The notes below the pieces were generated by a model that saw only the letters and a list, made by a program, of their open reading frames with translations, did not search any database and was not told the origin of the DNA. Source: Ectopseudomonas guguanensis (GTDB lineage Bacteria; Pseudomonadota; Gammaproteobacteria; Pseudomonadales; Pseudomonadaceae). Taken from it: a stretch of 64,000 bases of DNA. Positions 16,115 through 24,794 of the stretch are shown piece after piece. The stretch is taken from the NCBI RefSeq assembly GCF_900104265.1, contig NZ_FNJJ01000012.1:133853-197852 (forward strand), written 5' to 3'. The stretch's first letter is position 1. Each line of letters begins with the position of its first letter. The translations under genes were made by a program, and so were the position numbers.

Positions 16115-18007
16115 ATGCCGCAGCCGATTCGCCTCAAGGATCACGAAAAGGACGCTCGCCTGGTCAAGCGCCGCGTGCTGGTCGGCGGCGTGGCGATCAT
16201 CCTGCTGACCTGCGTGCTGATCATGCGCATGTACTACCTGCAGGTGATCCAGTACGAGCATCACAGCACCCTGGCGGAGAACAACCGCATCCACGTGCAG
16301 CCGCTGCCGCCGACGCGCGGGCTGATCTTCGACCGCAACGGCGTGATCATCGCCGACAACCGCCCCAGCTTCAGCCTGACCGTGACCCGCGAACGTGCCG
16401 GTGACTGGCTGAGCGTGCTCGATACGGTGGTCGAAGTGCTGGAGCTGTCCGAGGACGAGCGCGCGCTGTTCGAACGTCGTGTGCGCCAGGGGCGGCGTCC
16501 GTTCGAGCCGGTGCCTATCCTGTTCGAACTCTCCGAGGAGCAGATCGCCCGCATCGCGGTCAACCAGTTCCGCCTGCCCGGCGTCGAGGTGGCGGCGCAG
16601 CTGGTGCGGCATTACCCGCAGCAGGAGCACTTCGCCCATTCGGTCGGATATGTCGGACGCATCAACGAGCAGGAGCTCAAGCGCCTCGATCCGACCGACT
16701 ACGCCGGTACCCACCATATCGGCAAGACCGGCATCGAGCGCTTCTACGAGGACGAGCTGCACGGCGAAGTGGGTTACGAGGAAGTCGAGACCAATGCCCG
16801 CGGCCGTGTGCTGCGTGTGCTCAATCGCATTGACCCGAAGCCGGGCAAGGACATCGTCCTGAGCCTCGACGTGCATCTGCAGGAAGCGGCCGAGAATGCC
16901 CTGGGCGGTCGTCGCGGTGCGGTGGTGGCGATCGACCCGAACAATGGCGAGGTGCTGGCGATGGTCAGTCAGCCCAGCTTCGATCCCAACCCCTTCGTCA
17001 CCGGCATCAGCTTCAAGGCCTATGGCGAGCTGCGCGACTCCATCGATCAGCCGCTGTACAACCGCGTGTTGCGTGGCCTCTACCCGCCGGGCTCGACCAT
17101 CAAGCCGATGGTCGCGGTGGCCGGCCTGGATGCCGGCGTGGTCACGCCCACCTCGCGGGTGTTCGACCCCGGCTTCTATCAGTTGCCCAACCACAGCCAC
17201 AAATACCGCAACTGGAACCGTACCGGTGACGGCTGGGTCGACCTCAACCTGGCCATCGCCCGTTCCAACGACACCTATTTCTACGACCTGGCGCACAAGA
17301 TGGGCGTCGATCGCCTGCATGACTACATGAGCCGCTTCGGCCTCGGCCAGCGCGTGGCGCTGGACATGTTCGAGGAAACCGCCGGCCTGATGCCTTCGCG
17401 CGACTGGAAGCGGGCGCGTTATCGCCAGCCCTGGTACCCGGGCGAGACGCTGATTCTCGGCATCGGCCAGGGCTACATGCAGACCACGCCGCTGCAACTG
17501 GCGCAGGCCACCGCACTGATGGCCACCCGTGGCAAGTGGATTCGCCCGCACCTGGCCAAGAGCGTCGATGGCCGCCTGCCGGTCGACCCCAACCCCATGC
17601 CGGATATCGTGCTGCGTGATCCGAAGTTCTGGGATTACGGCATTCGCGGCATGGAAGAGGTTCTGCACGGTGCACGCGGCACCGCGCGCAAGGTCGGGGA
17701 CGGCTCGGTCTATCGCATCGCCGGCAAGAGCGGTACGGCGCAGGTGGTGGCGATCAAGCAGGGCGAGAAGTACGACCGCAACAAGGTCCAGGAACGCCAC
17801 CGCGACCACGCCCTGTTCATCGCCTTCGCCCCGGCGGACAACCCGCAGATCGCCGTCGCGGTGATGGTGGAAAACGGTGAATCCGGCTCCGGCGTCGCCG
17901 CGCCGGTGGTCAAGCAGGTGATGGATGCCTGGTTGCTGGACAAGGAGACCGGTCAGCTCAAGGCCGAATTCGCGTCGCCCAAGAGGTCCGAGGTCAGCCA
18001 ACGATGA
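16115..18007 (+). CDS. mrdA: Penicillin-binding protein 2, elongasome transpeptidase
   Basis: A 630-residue class B PBP. There is a short cytoplasmic tail, one membrane anchor (about residues 23-43), a dimerisation/pedestal domain, and a transpeptidase with all three motifs: STIK with Ser327, SND in ARSNDTYFY, and KSGT near the end. It cross-links lateral-wall peptidoglycan with RodA. Its stop overlaps the rodA start (ATGA), as expected for a coupled PBP2-RodA pair. Confidence 0.97.
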   Translation: MPQPIRLKDHEKDARLVKRRVLVGGVAIILLTCVLIMRMYYLQVIQYEHHSTLAENNRIHVQPLPPTRGLIFDRNGVIIADNRPSFSLTVTRERAGDWLSVLDTVVEVLELSEDERALFERRVRQGRRPFEPVPILFELSEEQIARIAVNQFRLPGVEVAAQLVRHYPQQEHFAHSVGYVGRINEQELKRLDPTDYAGTHHIGKTGIERFYEDELHGEVGYEEVETNARGRVLRVLNRIDPKPGKDIVLSLDVHLQEAAENALGGRRGAVVAIDPNNGEVLAMVSQPSFDPNPFVTGISFKAYGELRDSIDQPLYNRVLRGLYPPGSTIKPMVAVAGLDAGVVTPTSRVFDPGFYQLPNHSHKYRNWNRTGDGWVDLNLAIARSNDTYFYDLAHKMGVDRLHDYMSRFGLGQRVALDMFEETAGLMPSRDWKRARYRQPWYPGETLILGIGQGYMQTTPLQLAQATALMATRGKWIRPHLAKSVDGRLPVDPNPMPDIVLRDPKFWDYGIRGMEEVLHGARGTARKVGDGSVYRIAGKSGTAQVVAIKQGEKYDRNKVQERHRDHALFIAFAPADNPQIAVAVMVENGESGSGVAAPVVKQVMDAWLLDKETGQLKAEFASPKRSEVSQR

Positions 18008-19149
18008 TCAGCAATTTCGATCGCACCCTGTCCGATGAGGACGTCCTGCGTCGTCGCGCCAGCCTGCTGCAGCGCCTGCATATCGATGGCTGGCTGCTGT
18101 TGCTGCTGCTGATCCTGGGCACCGGCAGCCTGTTCATTCTCTACTCGGCCAGCGGCAAGAACGTCGACCTGCTGATCAGGCAGGCCTCCTCTTTCGGCAT
18201 CGGCATGCTCGCGGTGGTGGTGATTGCCCAGTTCGATCCGCGCTTCATGGCGCGCTGGGTGCCCCTGGCCTACGTGATCGGCGTCGTCCTGCTGGTGGTG
18301 GTGGAGGTGATGGGCCACACCGCGATGGGTGCCACGCGCTGGATCAACATCCCCGGGGTGATCCGCTTCCAGCCGTCGGAGCTGATGAAGATCATCATGC
18401 CGATGACCATTGCCTGGTATCTGGCGCGGCACAACCTGCCGCCGCGCTTCAAGCATCTGCTGGTCAGCCTGGCGATGATCGCCATCCCCGTGGTGCTGAT
18501 CGCCAAGCAGCCGGATCTGGGTACCTCGCTGCTGATTCTCGCCTCGGGCGCCTTCGTGGTGTTCATGGCCGGCCTGCAGTGGCGCTGGATCATTGGCGCC
18601 GCTGCAGCCGTGGTGCCGGTGGCGGTGGGCATGTGGTACTTCGTCATGCACGATTACCAGAAGCGCCGCGTGCTGACCTTCCTCAACCCGGAGAGCGATC
18701 CGCTCGGCGCCGGCTGGAACATCATCCAGTCCAAGGCGGCGATCGGTTCCGGTGGCGTGCTGGGCAAGGGCTGGCTGCTGGGCACTCAGTCGCACCTGGA
18801 TTTTTTGCCGGAAAGCCATACGGACTTTATCATTGCCGTGCTCGCGGAGGAGTTCGGCCTGGTTGGCGTCTGTCTGTTGTTGCTGCTCTACATGCTGCTG
18901 CTGGCGCGCGGCCTGGTCATCACTGCCCAGGCGCAGACGCTGTTCGGCAAGCTGCTGGCCGGGGCGCTGACCATGACCTTCTTCGTCTACGTATTCGTCA
19001 ACATCGGCATGGTCAGCGGGCTGCTGCCGGTGGTTGGAGTGCCGCTGCCCTTCATTAGCTACGGCGGAACCCATCTGGTCACGCTGTTGTCAGGCTTCGG
19101 GATATTGATGGCGATCCACACCCACAGAAAGTGGATCGCTCAGGTTTGA
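18004..19149 (+). CDS. rodA: Peptidoglycan glycosyltransferase RodA
   Basis: A 381-residue SEDS-family polymerase with about ten membrane segments. Family signatures are visible: GATRWINIPGVIRFQPSELMK, KQPDLGTSLLI and the C-terminal PFISYGGTHLV. It polymerises lipid II during elongation in complex with PBP2. The start overlaps the mrdA stop by four bases; mltB follows 18 bases downstream. Confidence 0.97.
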   Translation: MISNFDRTLSDEDVLRRRASLLQRLHIDGWLLLLLLILGTGSLFILYSASGKNVDLLIRQASSFGIGMLAVVVIAQFDPRFMARWVPLAYVIGVVLLVVVEVMGHTAMGATRWINIPGVIRFQPSELMKIIMPMTIAWYLARHNLPPRFKHLLVSLAMIAIPVVLIAKQPDLGTSLLILASGAFVVFMAGLQWRWIIGAAAAVVPVAVGMWYFVMHDYQKRRVLTFLNPESDPLGAGWNIIQSKAAIGSGGVLGKGWLLGTQSHLDFLPESHTDFIIAVLAEEFGLVGVCLLLLLYMLLLARGLVITAQAQTLFGKLLAGALTMTFFVYVFVNIGMVSGLLPVVGVPLPFISYGGTHLVTLLSGFGILMAIHTHRKWIAQV

Positions 19150-19167
19150 TTTGGGGGTTTTGAGTTA

Positions 19168-20178
19168 ATGCATTCTCTGCGCAGTTGGGCAGTTCGCACC
19201 ATGATCGGAGTCGGCATCGCCGGCATGCTTGGCGCCAGCGCCCAGACCCTGGCCGCCGACTACCGGAATTCGCCGCAGGTGACCGAGTTCGTCGAGGAAA
19301 TGACCCGTGACTACGGCTTCGCCAGCGAGCAGCTGTACGCGCTGTTCGCCGATGTCGAGCGCAAGCAGGCGATCCTCGACGCCATCTCGCGTCCGGCCGA
19401 GAAGGTCAAGCCGTGGAAGGAATACCGGCCGATCTTCATCACCGACAAGCGCATCGCCCAGGGCGTGGAGTTCTGGAACAAGCATCAGGCTGCGCTGGAG
19501 AAGGCCGAGGCCGAGTACGGCGTAGCGCCGCAGTTCATCGTCGCGATCATCGGCGTGGAGACCTTCTACGGTGGCAACACCGGCAGCTGGCGAGTGATGG
19601 ACGCGCTGTCCACCCTGGCCTTCGATTACCCGCCGCGCGCGCCGTTCTTTCGCAAGGAACTGCGCGAATTTCTCATGCTGACCCGCGAGGAGCAGGTCGA
19701 TCCGCTTTCGCTGAAAGGCTCCTACGCCGGTGCCATGGGCCTGCCGCAGTTCATGCCGAGCAGCTTCCGCGCCTATGCCGTGGACTTCGACGGCGACGGC
19801 CACATCAACATCTGGAGCAACCCGACCGATGCCATCGGCAGTGTCGCCAGCTATTTCAAACGCCATGGCTGGCAGGCCGGCGGCCAGGTCGCCAGCCGCG
19901 TCCAGGTCAGCGGTGCGCGCGTCGACGAGGGCCTGACCCAGGGCCTGGACCCGGTGAAGAACGTCGCCGAGTTGCGCGCGCTGGGCTGGAACAGCCAGGA
20001 CCGGCTGGCCGAGGACGTACCGGTCACGGCGTTTCGTCTGGAAGGTGCCGAAGGCGACGAATACTGGTTCGGTTTGCCCAATTTCTACACCATCACCCGC
20101 TACAATCGCAGCGTGATGTATGCCATGGCGGTCAATCAACTGGCCGAGCTGCTGGTCGAAGCACGGGGTAATCGATGA
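19168..20178 (+). CDS. mltB: Lytic murein transglycosylase B
   Basis: A 336-residue exported family-3 lytic transglycosylase. An N-terminal signal peptide (cleavage near QTLAA) has no lipobox, so this is a soluble periplasmic form rather than a lipoprotein. The catalytic Glu is in AIIGVETFYGG, and GAMGLPQFMPSSFR is the conserved core. It cuts glycan strands to 1,6-anhydro products. Its stop overlaps the rlpA start (ATGA). A second MltB-type gene is at 24795. Confidence 0.94.
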   Translation: MHSLRSWAVRTMIGVGIAGMLGASAQTLAADYRNSPQVTEFVEEMTRDYGFASEQLYALFADVERKQAILDAISRPAEKVKPWKEYRPIFITDKRIAQGVEFWNKHQAALEKAEAEYGVAPQFIVAIIGVETFYGGNTGSWRVMDALSTLAFDYPPRAPFFRKELREFLMLTREEQVDPLSLKGSYAGAMGLPQFMPSSFRAYAVDFDGDGHINIWSNPTDAIGSVASYFKRHGWQAGGQVASRVQVSGARVDEGLTQGLDPVKNVAELRALGWNSQDRLAEDVPVTAFRLEGAEGDEYWFGLPNFYTITRYNRSVMYAMAVNQLAELLVEARGNR

Positions 20179-21188
20179 GTGCGTCCAAACTGCTGCCGCT
20201 GGCAGCCTGCGTAACGGCAGCGCTGCTGCTGGCGAGCTGCTCTTCCAATCGGGCTCCGCAGCCTGCGGTGGTGCCCGGTCAGTCGACCGGCATTTCCGGT
20301 CCGGATGATTTCAACCGCCCGCACAAGGATGGCGCGCCCTGGTGGGACGTCGACGTCTCGAAGATTCAGGACGCCATTCCCATGCCGCACTACGGGCCGG
20401 TCAAGGCCAGCCCCTACGTGGTGTTTGGCAAGCAGTACTTTCCGATCCAGGACGCGCGCCGCTACCAGGCGGTCGGTCCGGCCTCCTGGTACGGCACCAA
20501 GTTCCATGGCCAGGCCACGGCCAACGGCGAGACCTACGACCTGTACGGCATGACCGCAGCGCACAAGACGCTGCCGCTGCCCAGCTACGTGCGCGTGACC
20601 AACCTGGAGAACGGCAAGAGCGTGATCCTGCGGGTCAACGATCGTGGGCCGTTCTACTCCGACCGCATCATCGACCTGTCCTTCGCCGCGGCGAAGAAGC
20701 TCGGCTACGCCGAAAAGGGCACCGCGCGGGTCAAGGTCGAAGGCATCGATCCTCACGAGTGGTGGGCGCAGCAGGGGCGTCCGGTGCCGCTGGTGCTGGC
20801 CAACAACCAGCCGGCCAAGGCCGCGGTCGCCCAACCTGTCGCGCAGCCCGTCTCGCAGGCCGTCGAGCACTACTCGCCGCCGCCGACACAGCACGCCGCT
20901 GCGGTGGTGCCGGTGCAGATCGACGCAAAAAAAAACGATTCACTCGCAGCCTCTGGCCTGTATCTCCAGGTGGGAGCCTTCGCCAATCCGGACGCTGCGG
21001 AGCTGCTCAAGTCCAAGCTGAGCCAGACCAGCAGTGTGCCGGTGTTCATCAGCTCGGTAGTGCGCGACCAGCAGATTCTGCACCGGGTGCGCATGGGGCC
21101 GATCAGCAACCAGGGCGAGGCTGAGCAGCTGCAGAGCAGCGTGCGCCTGGCCAACCTCGGGCAGCCCACCCTGGTGCGTGCCGACTGA
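20175..21188 (+). CDS. rlpA: Septal-ring lytic transglycosylase RlpA
   Basis: A 337-residue outer-membrane lipoprotein. The lipobox is LLASC near residues 18-22. The double-psi beta barrel spans about residues 100-195 with NGETYD, AAHKTLP and NDRGPF, carrying the Glu, His and Asp that match the catalytic residues reported for the P. aeruginosa enzyme. A C-terminal SPOR domain (about 255-335) binds denuded glycans at the septum. Between barrel and SPOR lies a run of nine A bases (20927-20935), which could slip and remove the SPOR domain. Confidence 0.96.
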   Translation: MSASKLLPLAACVTAALLLASCSSNRAPQPAVVPGQSTGISGPDDFNRPHKDGAPWWDVDVSKIQDAIPMPHYGPVKASPYVVFGKQYFPIQDARRYQAVGPASWYGTKFHGQATANGETYDLYGMTAAHKTLPLPSYVRVTNLENGKSVILRVNDRGPFYSDRIIDLSFAAAKKLGYAEKGTARVKVEGIDPHEWWAQQGRPVPLVLANNQPAKAAVAQPVAQPVSQAVEHYSPPPTQHAAAVVPVQIDAKKNDSLAASGLYLQVGAFANPDAAELLKSKLSQTSSVPVFISSVVRDQQILHRVRMGPISNQGEAEQLQSSVRLANLGQPTLVRAD

Positions 21189-21225
21189 TGGCAACTTAAC
21201 CGGCTCGCGCCGGACTAAATCCGAG

Positions 21226-21267
21226 GCTCGCCGCTCGCGGCGAGCTGCCAGATGACCCTTCGGGGTC
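21226..21267 (+). other. Two stable hairpins in the dacA leader, one with TTCG tetraloop
   Basis: The first pairs GCTCGCCG with CGGCGAGC around CTCG (21226-21245). The second pairs GACCC with GGGTC around TTCG (21254-21267), an extra-stable tetraloop. No T run follows, so intrinsic termination is unlikely; a processing or stability role at the rlpA/dacA boundary fits better. Confidence 0.45.
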
Positions 21268-21299
21268 GCTTAACCCAAGCAATAAACTTCGAGAGACGG

Positions 21300-22460
21300 A
21301 TGAACATCACCAGCTTCGCGCAACGTGCCTTCCTCTTCCTGGGCCTGCTGACCGCTCCGCTCGCCTGGTCCAGCCAGCAAGTGATCCCCGCGCCTCCGCA
21401 ACTGGCGGCCACCTCCTATGTCCTGATGGATGCCGCCAGCGGCCAGGTGCTGGTGGAGAACAACGGTGACCAGCGTCTGCCGCCGGCCAGCCTGACCAAG
21501 CTGATGACCGCCTACATCGCCACTCTGGAGATCAACCGCGGCCAGATCAAGGAAAGCGACATGGTCCGCGTCAGCGAGAAGGCCTGGCGCAAGGGCGGTT
21601 CGAAGATGTTCATCGAGGTGGGCAAGGAAGTCTCGGTGGACGACCTGCTGCACGGCATCATCATCCAGTCCGGCAACGACGCCAGCATCGCCATCGCCGA
21701 GCACATCGCCGGTAGCGAGGATGCCTTCGCCGACATGATGAACACCCATGCCCAGCGCCTCGGCATGAGCAACACCCACTTCATGAACTCCACCGGCTGG
21801 CCGGACCCGGAGCACTATTCCTCGGCCCACGACATGGCCAAGCTGGCTCGCGCGATCATCTACGAAGATCAGGCGCACTACGCCATCTACAAGCAGAAGG
21901 AATTCCTCTGGAACGGCATCAAGCAGCCCAACCGCAACCTGCTGCTGTGGCGCGACAACACCGTGGACGGCCTGAAGACCGGCCACACCGAAGAGGCCGG
22001 CTACTGCCTGGTGGCGTCTGCCGTGCGTGACGGCCAGCGCCTGATCGCCGCCGTATTCGGTACCGTCAGCGAGCAGGCTCGTGCTGCCGAAGTGCAGAAG
22101 CTGCTGACCTATGGCTTCCGCTTCTTCGAAAGCCGCACCTTCTATCAGAAGGGCGCCGAGCTGGCCCAGGCCACCGTATGGAAAGGCGCGGCGAGCCAGG
22201 TCAAGGCCGGCCTGGCCGAAGACCTGACCATGACCATGCCCAAGGGCCAGCTGGAGAAGCTGCAGGCCAGCATGACGCTCAACCCGCAACTGGTTGCGCC
22301 GATCCAGCAGGGCGACGTGATCGGCAAGGTCGAGGTCAAGCTGGGTGACGAGGTGGTACGCAGCACCGACCTGGTGGCCCTGCAGTCGGTGGAAGAGGGC
22401 GGCCTGCTGCGTCGTCTGTGGGACAGCATCCGCCTGTTCTTCTTCGGCCTCTTCAATTGA
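21300..22460 (+). CDS. dacA: D-alanyl-D-alanine carboxypeptidase (low-mass PBP5/6)
   Basis: A 386-residue exported DD-carboxypeptidase. Signal peptide about residues 1-21. Active-site motifs are SLTK in PPASLTKLM, SGN in IIQSGNDAS and KTG in DGLKTGHT. A C-terminal beta domain and a final amphipathic helix (LWDSIRLFFFGLFN) provide peripheral membrane anchoring. It trims pentapeptides. The start at 21300 follows GAGAGACGG and gives the signal peptide; the longer frame runs into the leader hairpins. Confidence 0.96.
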   Translation: MNITSFAQRAFLFLGLLTAPLAWSSQQVIPAPPQLAATSYVLMDAASGQVLVENNGDQRLPPASLTKLMTAYIATLEINRGQIKESDMVRVSEKAWRKGGSKMFIEVGKEVSVDDLLHGIIIQSGNDASIAIAEHIAGSEDAFADMMNTHAQRLGMSNTHFMNSTGWPDPEHYSSAHDMAKLARAIIYEDQAHYAIYKQKEFLWNGIKQPNRNLLLWRDNTVDGLKTGHTEEAGYCLVASAVRDGQRLIAAVFGTVSEQARAAEVQKLLTYGFRFFESRTFYQKGAELAQATVWKGAASQVKAGLAEDLTMTMPKGQLEKLQASMTLNPQLVAPIQQGDVIGKVEVKLGDEVVRSTDLVALQSVEEGGLLRRLWDSIRLFFFGLFN

Positions 22461-22523
22461 CAAGCCTGGCCGCTCCGACCCGGGGCGGCCCTCTTCTGGA
22501 CGGGCTTAGAGCCCGCTGACGCC

Positions 22524-22802
22524 ATGACCGATAACGACGTTCAACCGCCAAAAATCGAATTCCCCTGCGAGCGCTACCCGATCAAGGTCATCGGTACCGC
22601 CGGCGAGGGTTTCTCCGACCTGGTGATCGAAGTGATCCAGCGTCACGCTCCGGATCTGGATGCCTCGACGCTGGTGATGCGCGACAGCCGCAACGGCAAC
22701 TTCCTCTCGGTGCAGGTGCTGATCACCGCCACCAGCGTCGAGCAGCTGCAGGCGATCCATGTCGACCTGCGCGCCACCGGCCGCGTGCACATGGTGCTGT
22801 GA
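22524..22802 (+). CDS. ybeD: DUF493 family protein YbeD
   Basis: A 92-residue small alpha/beta protein (PCERYPIKVIGTAG opening, VLITATSVEQLQ core). The family has an ACT-like fold and lies beside lipB in many gamma-proteobacteria; a regulatory link to lipoate metabolism has been suggested but is not proven. It overlaps the possible GTG start region of lipB by a few bases. Confidence 0.93.
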   Translation: MTDNDVQPPKIEFPCERYPIKVIGTAGEGFSDLVIEVIQRHAPDLDASTLVMRDSRNGNFLSVQVLITATSVEQLQAIHVDLRATGRVHMVL

Positions 22803-22807
22803 TCGCC

Positions 22808-23425
22808 ATGCCCGAGCTCGTCGTCCGTCACCTGGGGCTGGTCGAGTATCAGCCCACGCTGGAAGCGATGCGTCAGTTGACGCGTGAGCGTGACGAGCAG
22901 ACGCCGGACGAGATCTGGCTGCTGCAGCATCCCAGGGTGTTCACCCAGGGCCAGGCCGGCAAGGCCGAACACCTGCTGGCGCCGGGCGATATCCCGGTGG
23001 TGCAGGTCGAACGCGGCGGCCAGGTGACCTACCACGGCCCTGGCCAGCTGGTTGCCTACCTGATGCTCGATCTGCGTCGCCTCGATCTCGGCGTGCGCGA
23101 GCTGGTGACCGCCATGGAGCAGAGCCTGGTCGACCTGCTGGCCGGCTACGACATCGAGGCTGCGCCGAAGGCGGATGCGCCGGGTGTATATGTAGCAGGC
23201 GACAAGATTGCCTCGCTGGGCCTGCGGGTCAGCCGCGGCTGTTCCTTCCATGGCCTGGCGCTGAACGTCGACATGGACATGACGCCCTTCTCGCGCATCA
23301 ATCCCTGCGGCTACGCGGGGCTGAAGATGGCGCAGATGCGCGATCTGCTCGCCACGCCGCCCTCGCTCGAGGAGGTGGCGCAGCGACTGGAACAGGCACT
23401 GCGCAATAGATTGGGATATTCCTAG
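22808..23425 (+). CDS. lipB: Octanoyl-[ACP]:protein N-octanoyltransferase
   Basis: A 205-residue enzyme that moves octanoate from acyl-carrier protein onto lipoyl domains, the first step of lipoate synthesis. The acyl-cysteine is in INPCGYAG, and the catalytic lysine is in AGDKIASLGLRV. The QVTYHGPGQLVAY motif is present. The ATG at 22808 is used; an in-frame GTG three codons upstream is possible. It converges on lipA across a repeat and a terminator. Confidence 0.96.
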   Translation: MPELVVRHLGLVEYQPTLEAMRQLTRERDEQTPDEIWLLQHPRVFTQGQAGKAEHLLAPGDIPVVQVERGGQVTYHGPGQLVAYLMLDLRRLDLGVRELVTAMEQSLVDLLAGYDIEAAPKADAPGVYVAGDKIASLGLRVSRGCSFHGLALNVDMDMTPFSRINPCGYAGLKMAQMRDLLATPPSLEEVAQRLEQALRNRLGYS

Positions 23426-23453
23426 GCGCCGAAAAATCTGGCTTGGAGCTCGT

Positions 23454-23519
23454 GGTGCGCACGGCGCACCCTACGACGGTGGCCCGGTCGAGGCATGCGT
23501 AGGGTGCGCTGTGCGCACC
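23454..23519. repeat. REP-like inverted pair, family A
   Basis: Two copies of the GTAGGGTGCGCCGTGCGC unit in inverted orientation, separated by about 24 bases, between the convergent lipB and lipA genes. One copy has a single base change (GCTGTGC). Confidence 0.85.
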
Positions 23520-23564
23520 AATGAGGCCATTGAATTTCAGCGCCACGCATTGTTCTCAGCAACG

Positions 23565-23592
23565 AAAAAGGGACGCTTTGGCGTCCCTTTCG
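23565..23592. terminator. Bidirectional intrinsic terminator between lipB and lipA
   Basis: A 10-base perfect stem AAAGGGACGC/GCGTCCCTTT with a TTTG loop. Read on the minus strand it is followed by TTTTTCG, so it ends the lipA transcript; on the plus strand the stem itself ends in TTT and may also stop lipB. Confidence 0.85.
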
Positions 23593-23611
23593 TTTGTCGT
23601 GAAGAGCGGGC

Positions 23612-24664
23612 TCAGTTGAGGTTCAGCGCCGGAATCAGGCTGGCATCGACTTCCTGGCCGGGCACCGGAACCGGGGCGGCCAGGCCCAGGTTGTTCTTCT
23701 CAAACACACGGTCGGCGCGGTAGCTGGAACGGACCAGCGGGCCGGCGGCGACTTCCATGAAGCCCTTCGCCAAGCCGATGTCACGCAGGCGGTTGAACTC
23801 CTCGGGGCTGACCCAGCGCTGCACCTTGAGATGGTTGCGCGTCGGCTGCAGGTACTGGCCGAGGGTGAGGATGTCCACGCCGATGGCGCGCAGGTCGTCC
23901 ATGGTTTCGAGGATTTCCTCGTCGGTTTCGCCCAGGCCGAGCATCAGGCTGGTCTTGGTCAGCACGTCGGGGCGATGCTTCTTGGCGTGTTCGAGTACCT
24001 TGAGGGTCTTCTCGTAGCCGGCGCGCGGGTCGCGAACCACATGGGTCAGACGTTTGACCGTCTCGACGTTCTGCGCGAAGACTTCCAGACCGGAGTCGAC
24101 GACGCGCTCGATGGCCTGGTGATCACCATCGAAATCCGGGGTCAGGGCCTCGACCACCACCTGCGGGGTGTTTTCCTTGATCGCGCGGACACAGGCGGCG
24201 TAATGAGCGGCGCCACCATCTTCCAGGTCGTCACGATCCACCGAGGTCAGCACGATATAACGCAGGGCCATCAGTTCCACCGACTTGGCAGTGTTCTGCG
24301 GCTCTTCCAGATCCAGCCAGCCATTCGGGTTGCCGGTATCCACGGCGCAGAAGCGGCAGGCGCGGGTGCATACGGAGCCCATCAGCATGATGGTGGCGGT
24401 GCCGTTGGACCAGCACTCGCCCATGTTCGGGCAATGCGATTCCTGGCACACGGTGCTCAGGCGGTGCTCGCCGACGTTGCGCTTGACCGCCTCGAAACGG
24501 CTGCCACCCGGGGCCTTGACCCGCAGCCATTTGGGCTTGGGCTCGAAGACCTGGGGCTCGGCCGAGGCGCGGCGCTTCTGACCATCCTTGATCGCGGTGA
24601 TGCCTTGGGCAGTGCGGAATTTTTCGCCGCTGGCGACGGATTTGGGCGAGGGAGTGTCGGACAT
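23612..24664 (-). CDS. lipA: Lipoyl synthase
   Basis: A 350-residue radical SAM enzyme inserting two sulfurs into octanoyl groups. It has two iron-sulfur cluster motifs: the auxiliary CxxxxCxxxxxC region (CQESHCPNMGEC) and the radical SAM CTRACRFC. The C-terminal RSSYRADRVF is present. The start at 24664 (MSDTPSP) fits family length; a longer frame upstream is non-conserved. It converges with lipB. Confidence 0.97.
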   Translation of the reverse strand: MSDTPSPKSVASGEKFRTAQGITAIKDGQKRRASAEPQVFEPKPKWLRVKAPGGSRFEAVKRNVGEHRLSTVCQESHCPNMGECWSNGTATIMLMGSVCTRACRFCAVDTGNPNGWLDLEEPQNTAKSVELMALRYIVLTSVDRDDLEDGGAAHYAACVRAIKENTPQVVVEALTPDFDGDHQAIERVVDSGLEVFAQNVETVKRLTHVVRDPRAGYEKTLKVLEHAKKHRPDVLTKTSLMLGLGETDEEILETMDDLRAIGVDILTLGQYLQPTRNHLKVQRWVSPEEFNRLRDIGLAKGFMEVAAGPLVRSSYRADRVFEKNNLGLAAPVPVPGQEVDASLIPALNLN

Positions 24665-24794
24665 CGGAAATCTGGGCTCCGGTAGAGGCTCCGTGGGCAG
24701 GTGGCTTTTGGCCGCCCGCCAGTCTACCACAGAAGGTGTATGCAGACGCTGGGGCCGCCTGTCGACAACCCCATCGGCAAGGCGCCTCCCAGGC

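Noticed and set aside
16109..18001. A 630-codon open frame antisense to mrdA
   Set aside because: It mirrors the PBP2 frame almost end to end, and the translated sequence has no domain or signal; PBP2 is certain.
21226..21267. dacA leader hairpins as intrinsic terminators
   Set aside because: Neither stem is followed by a T run on either strand.
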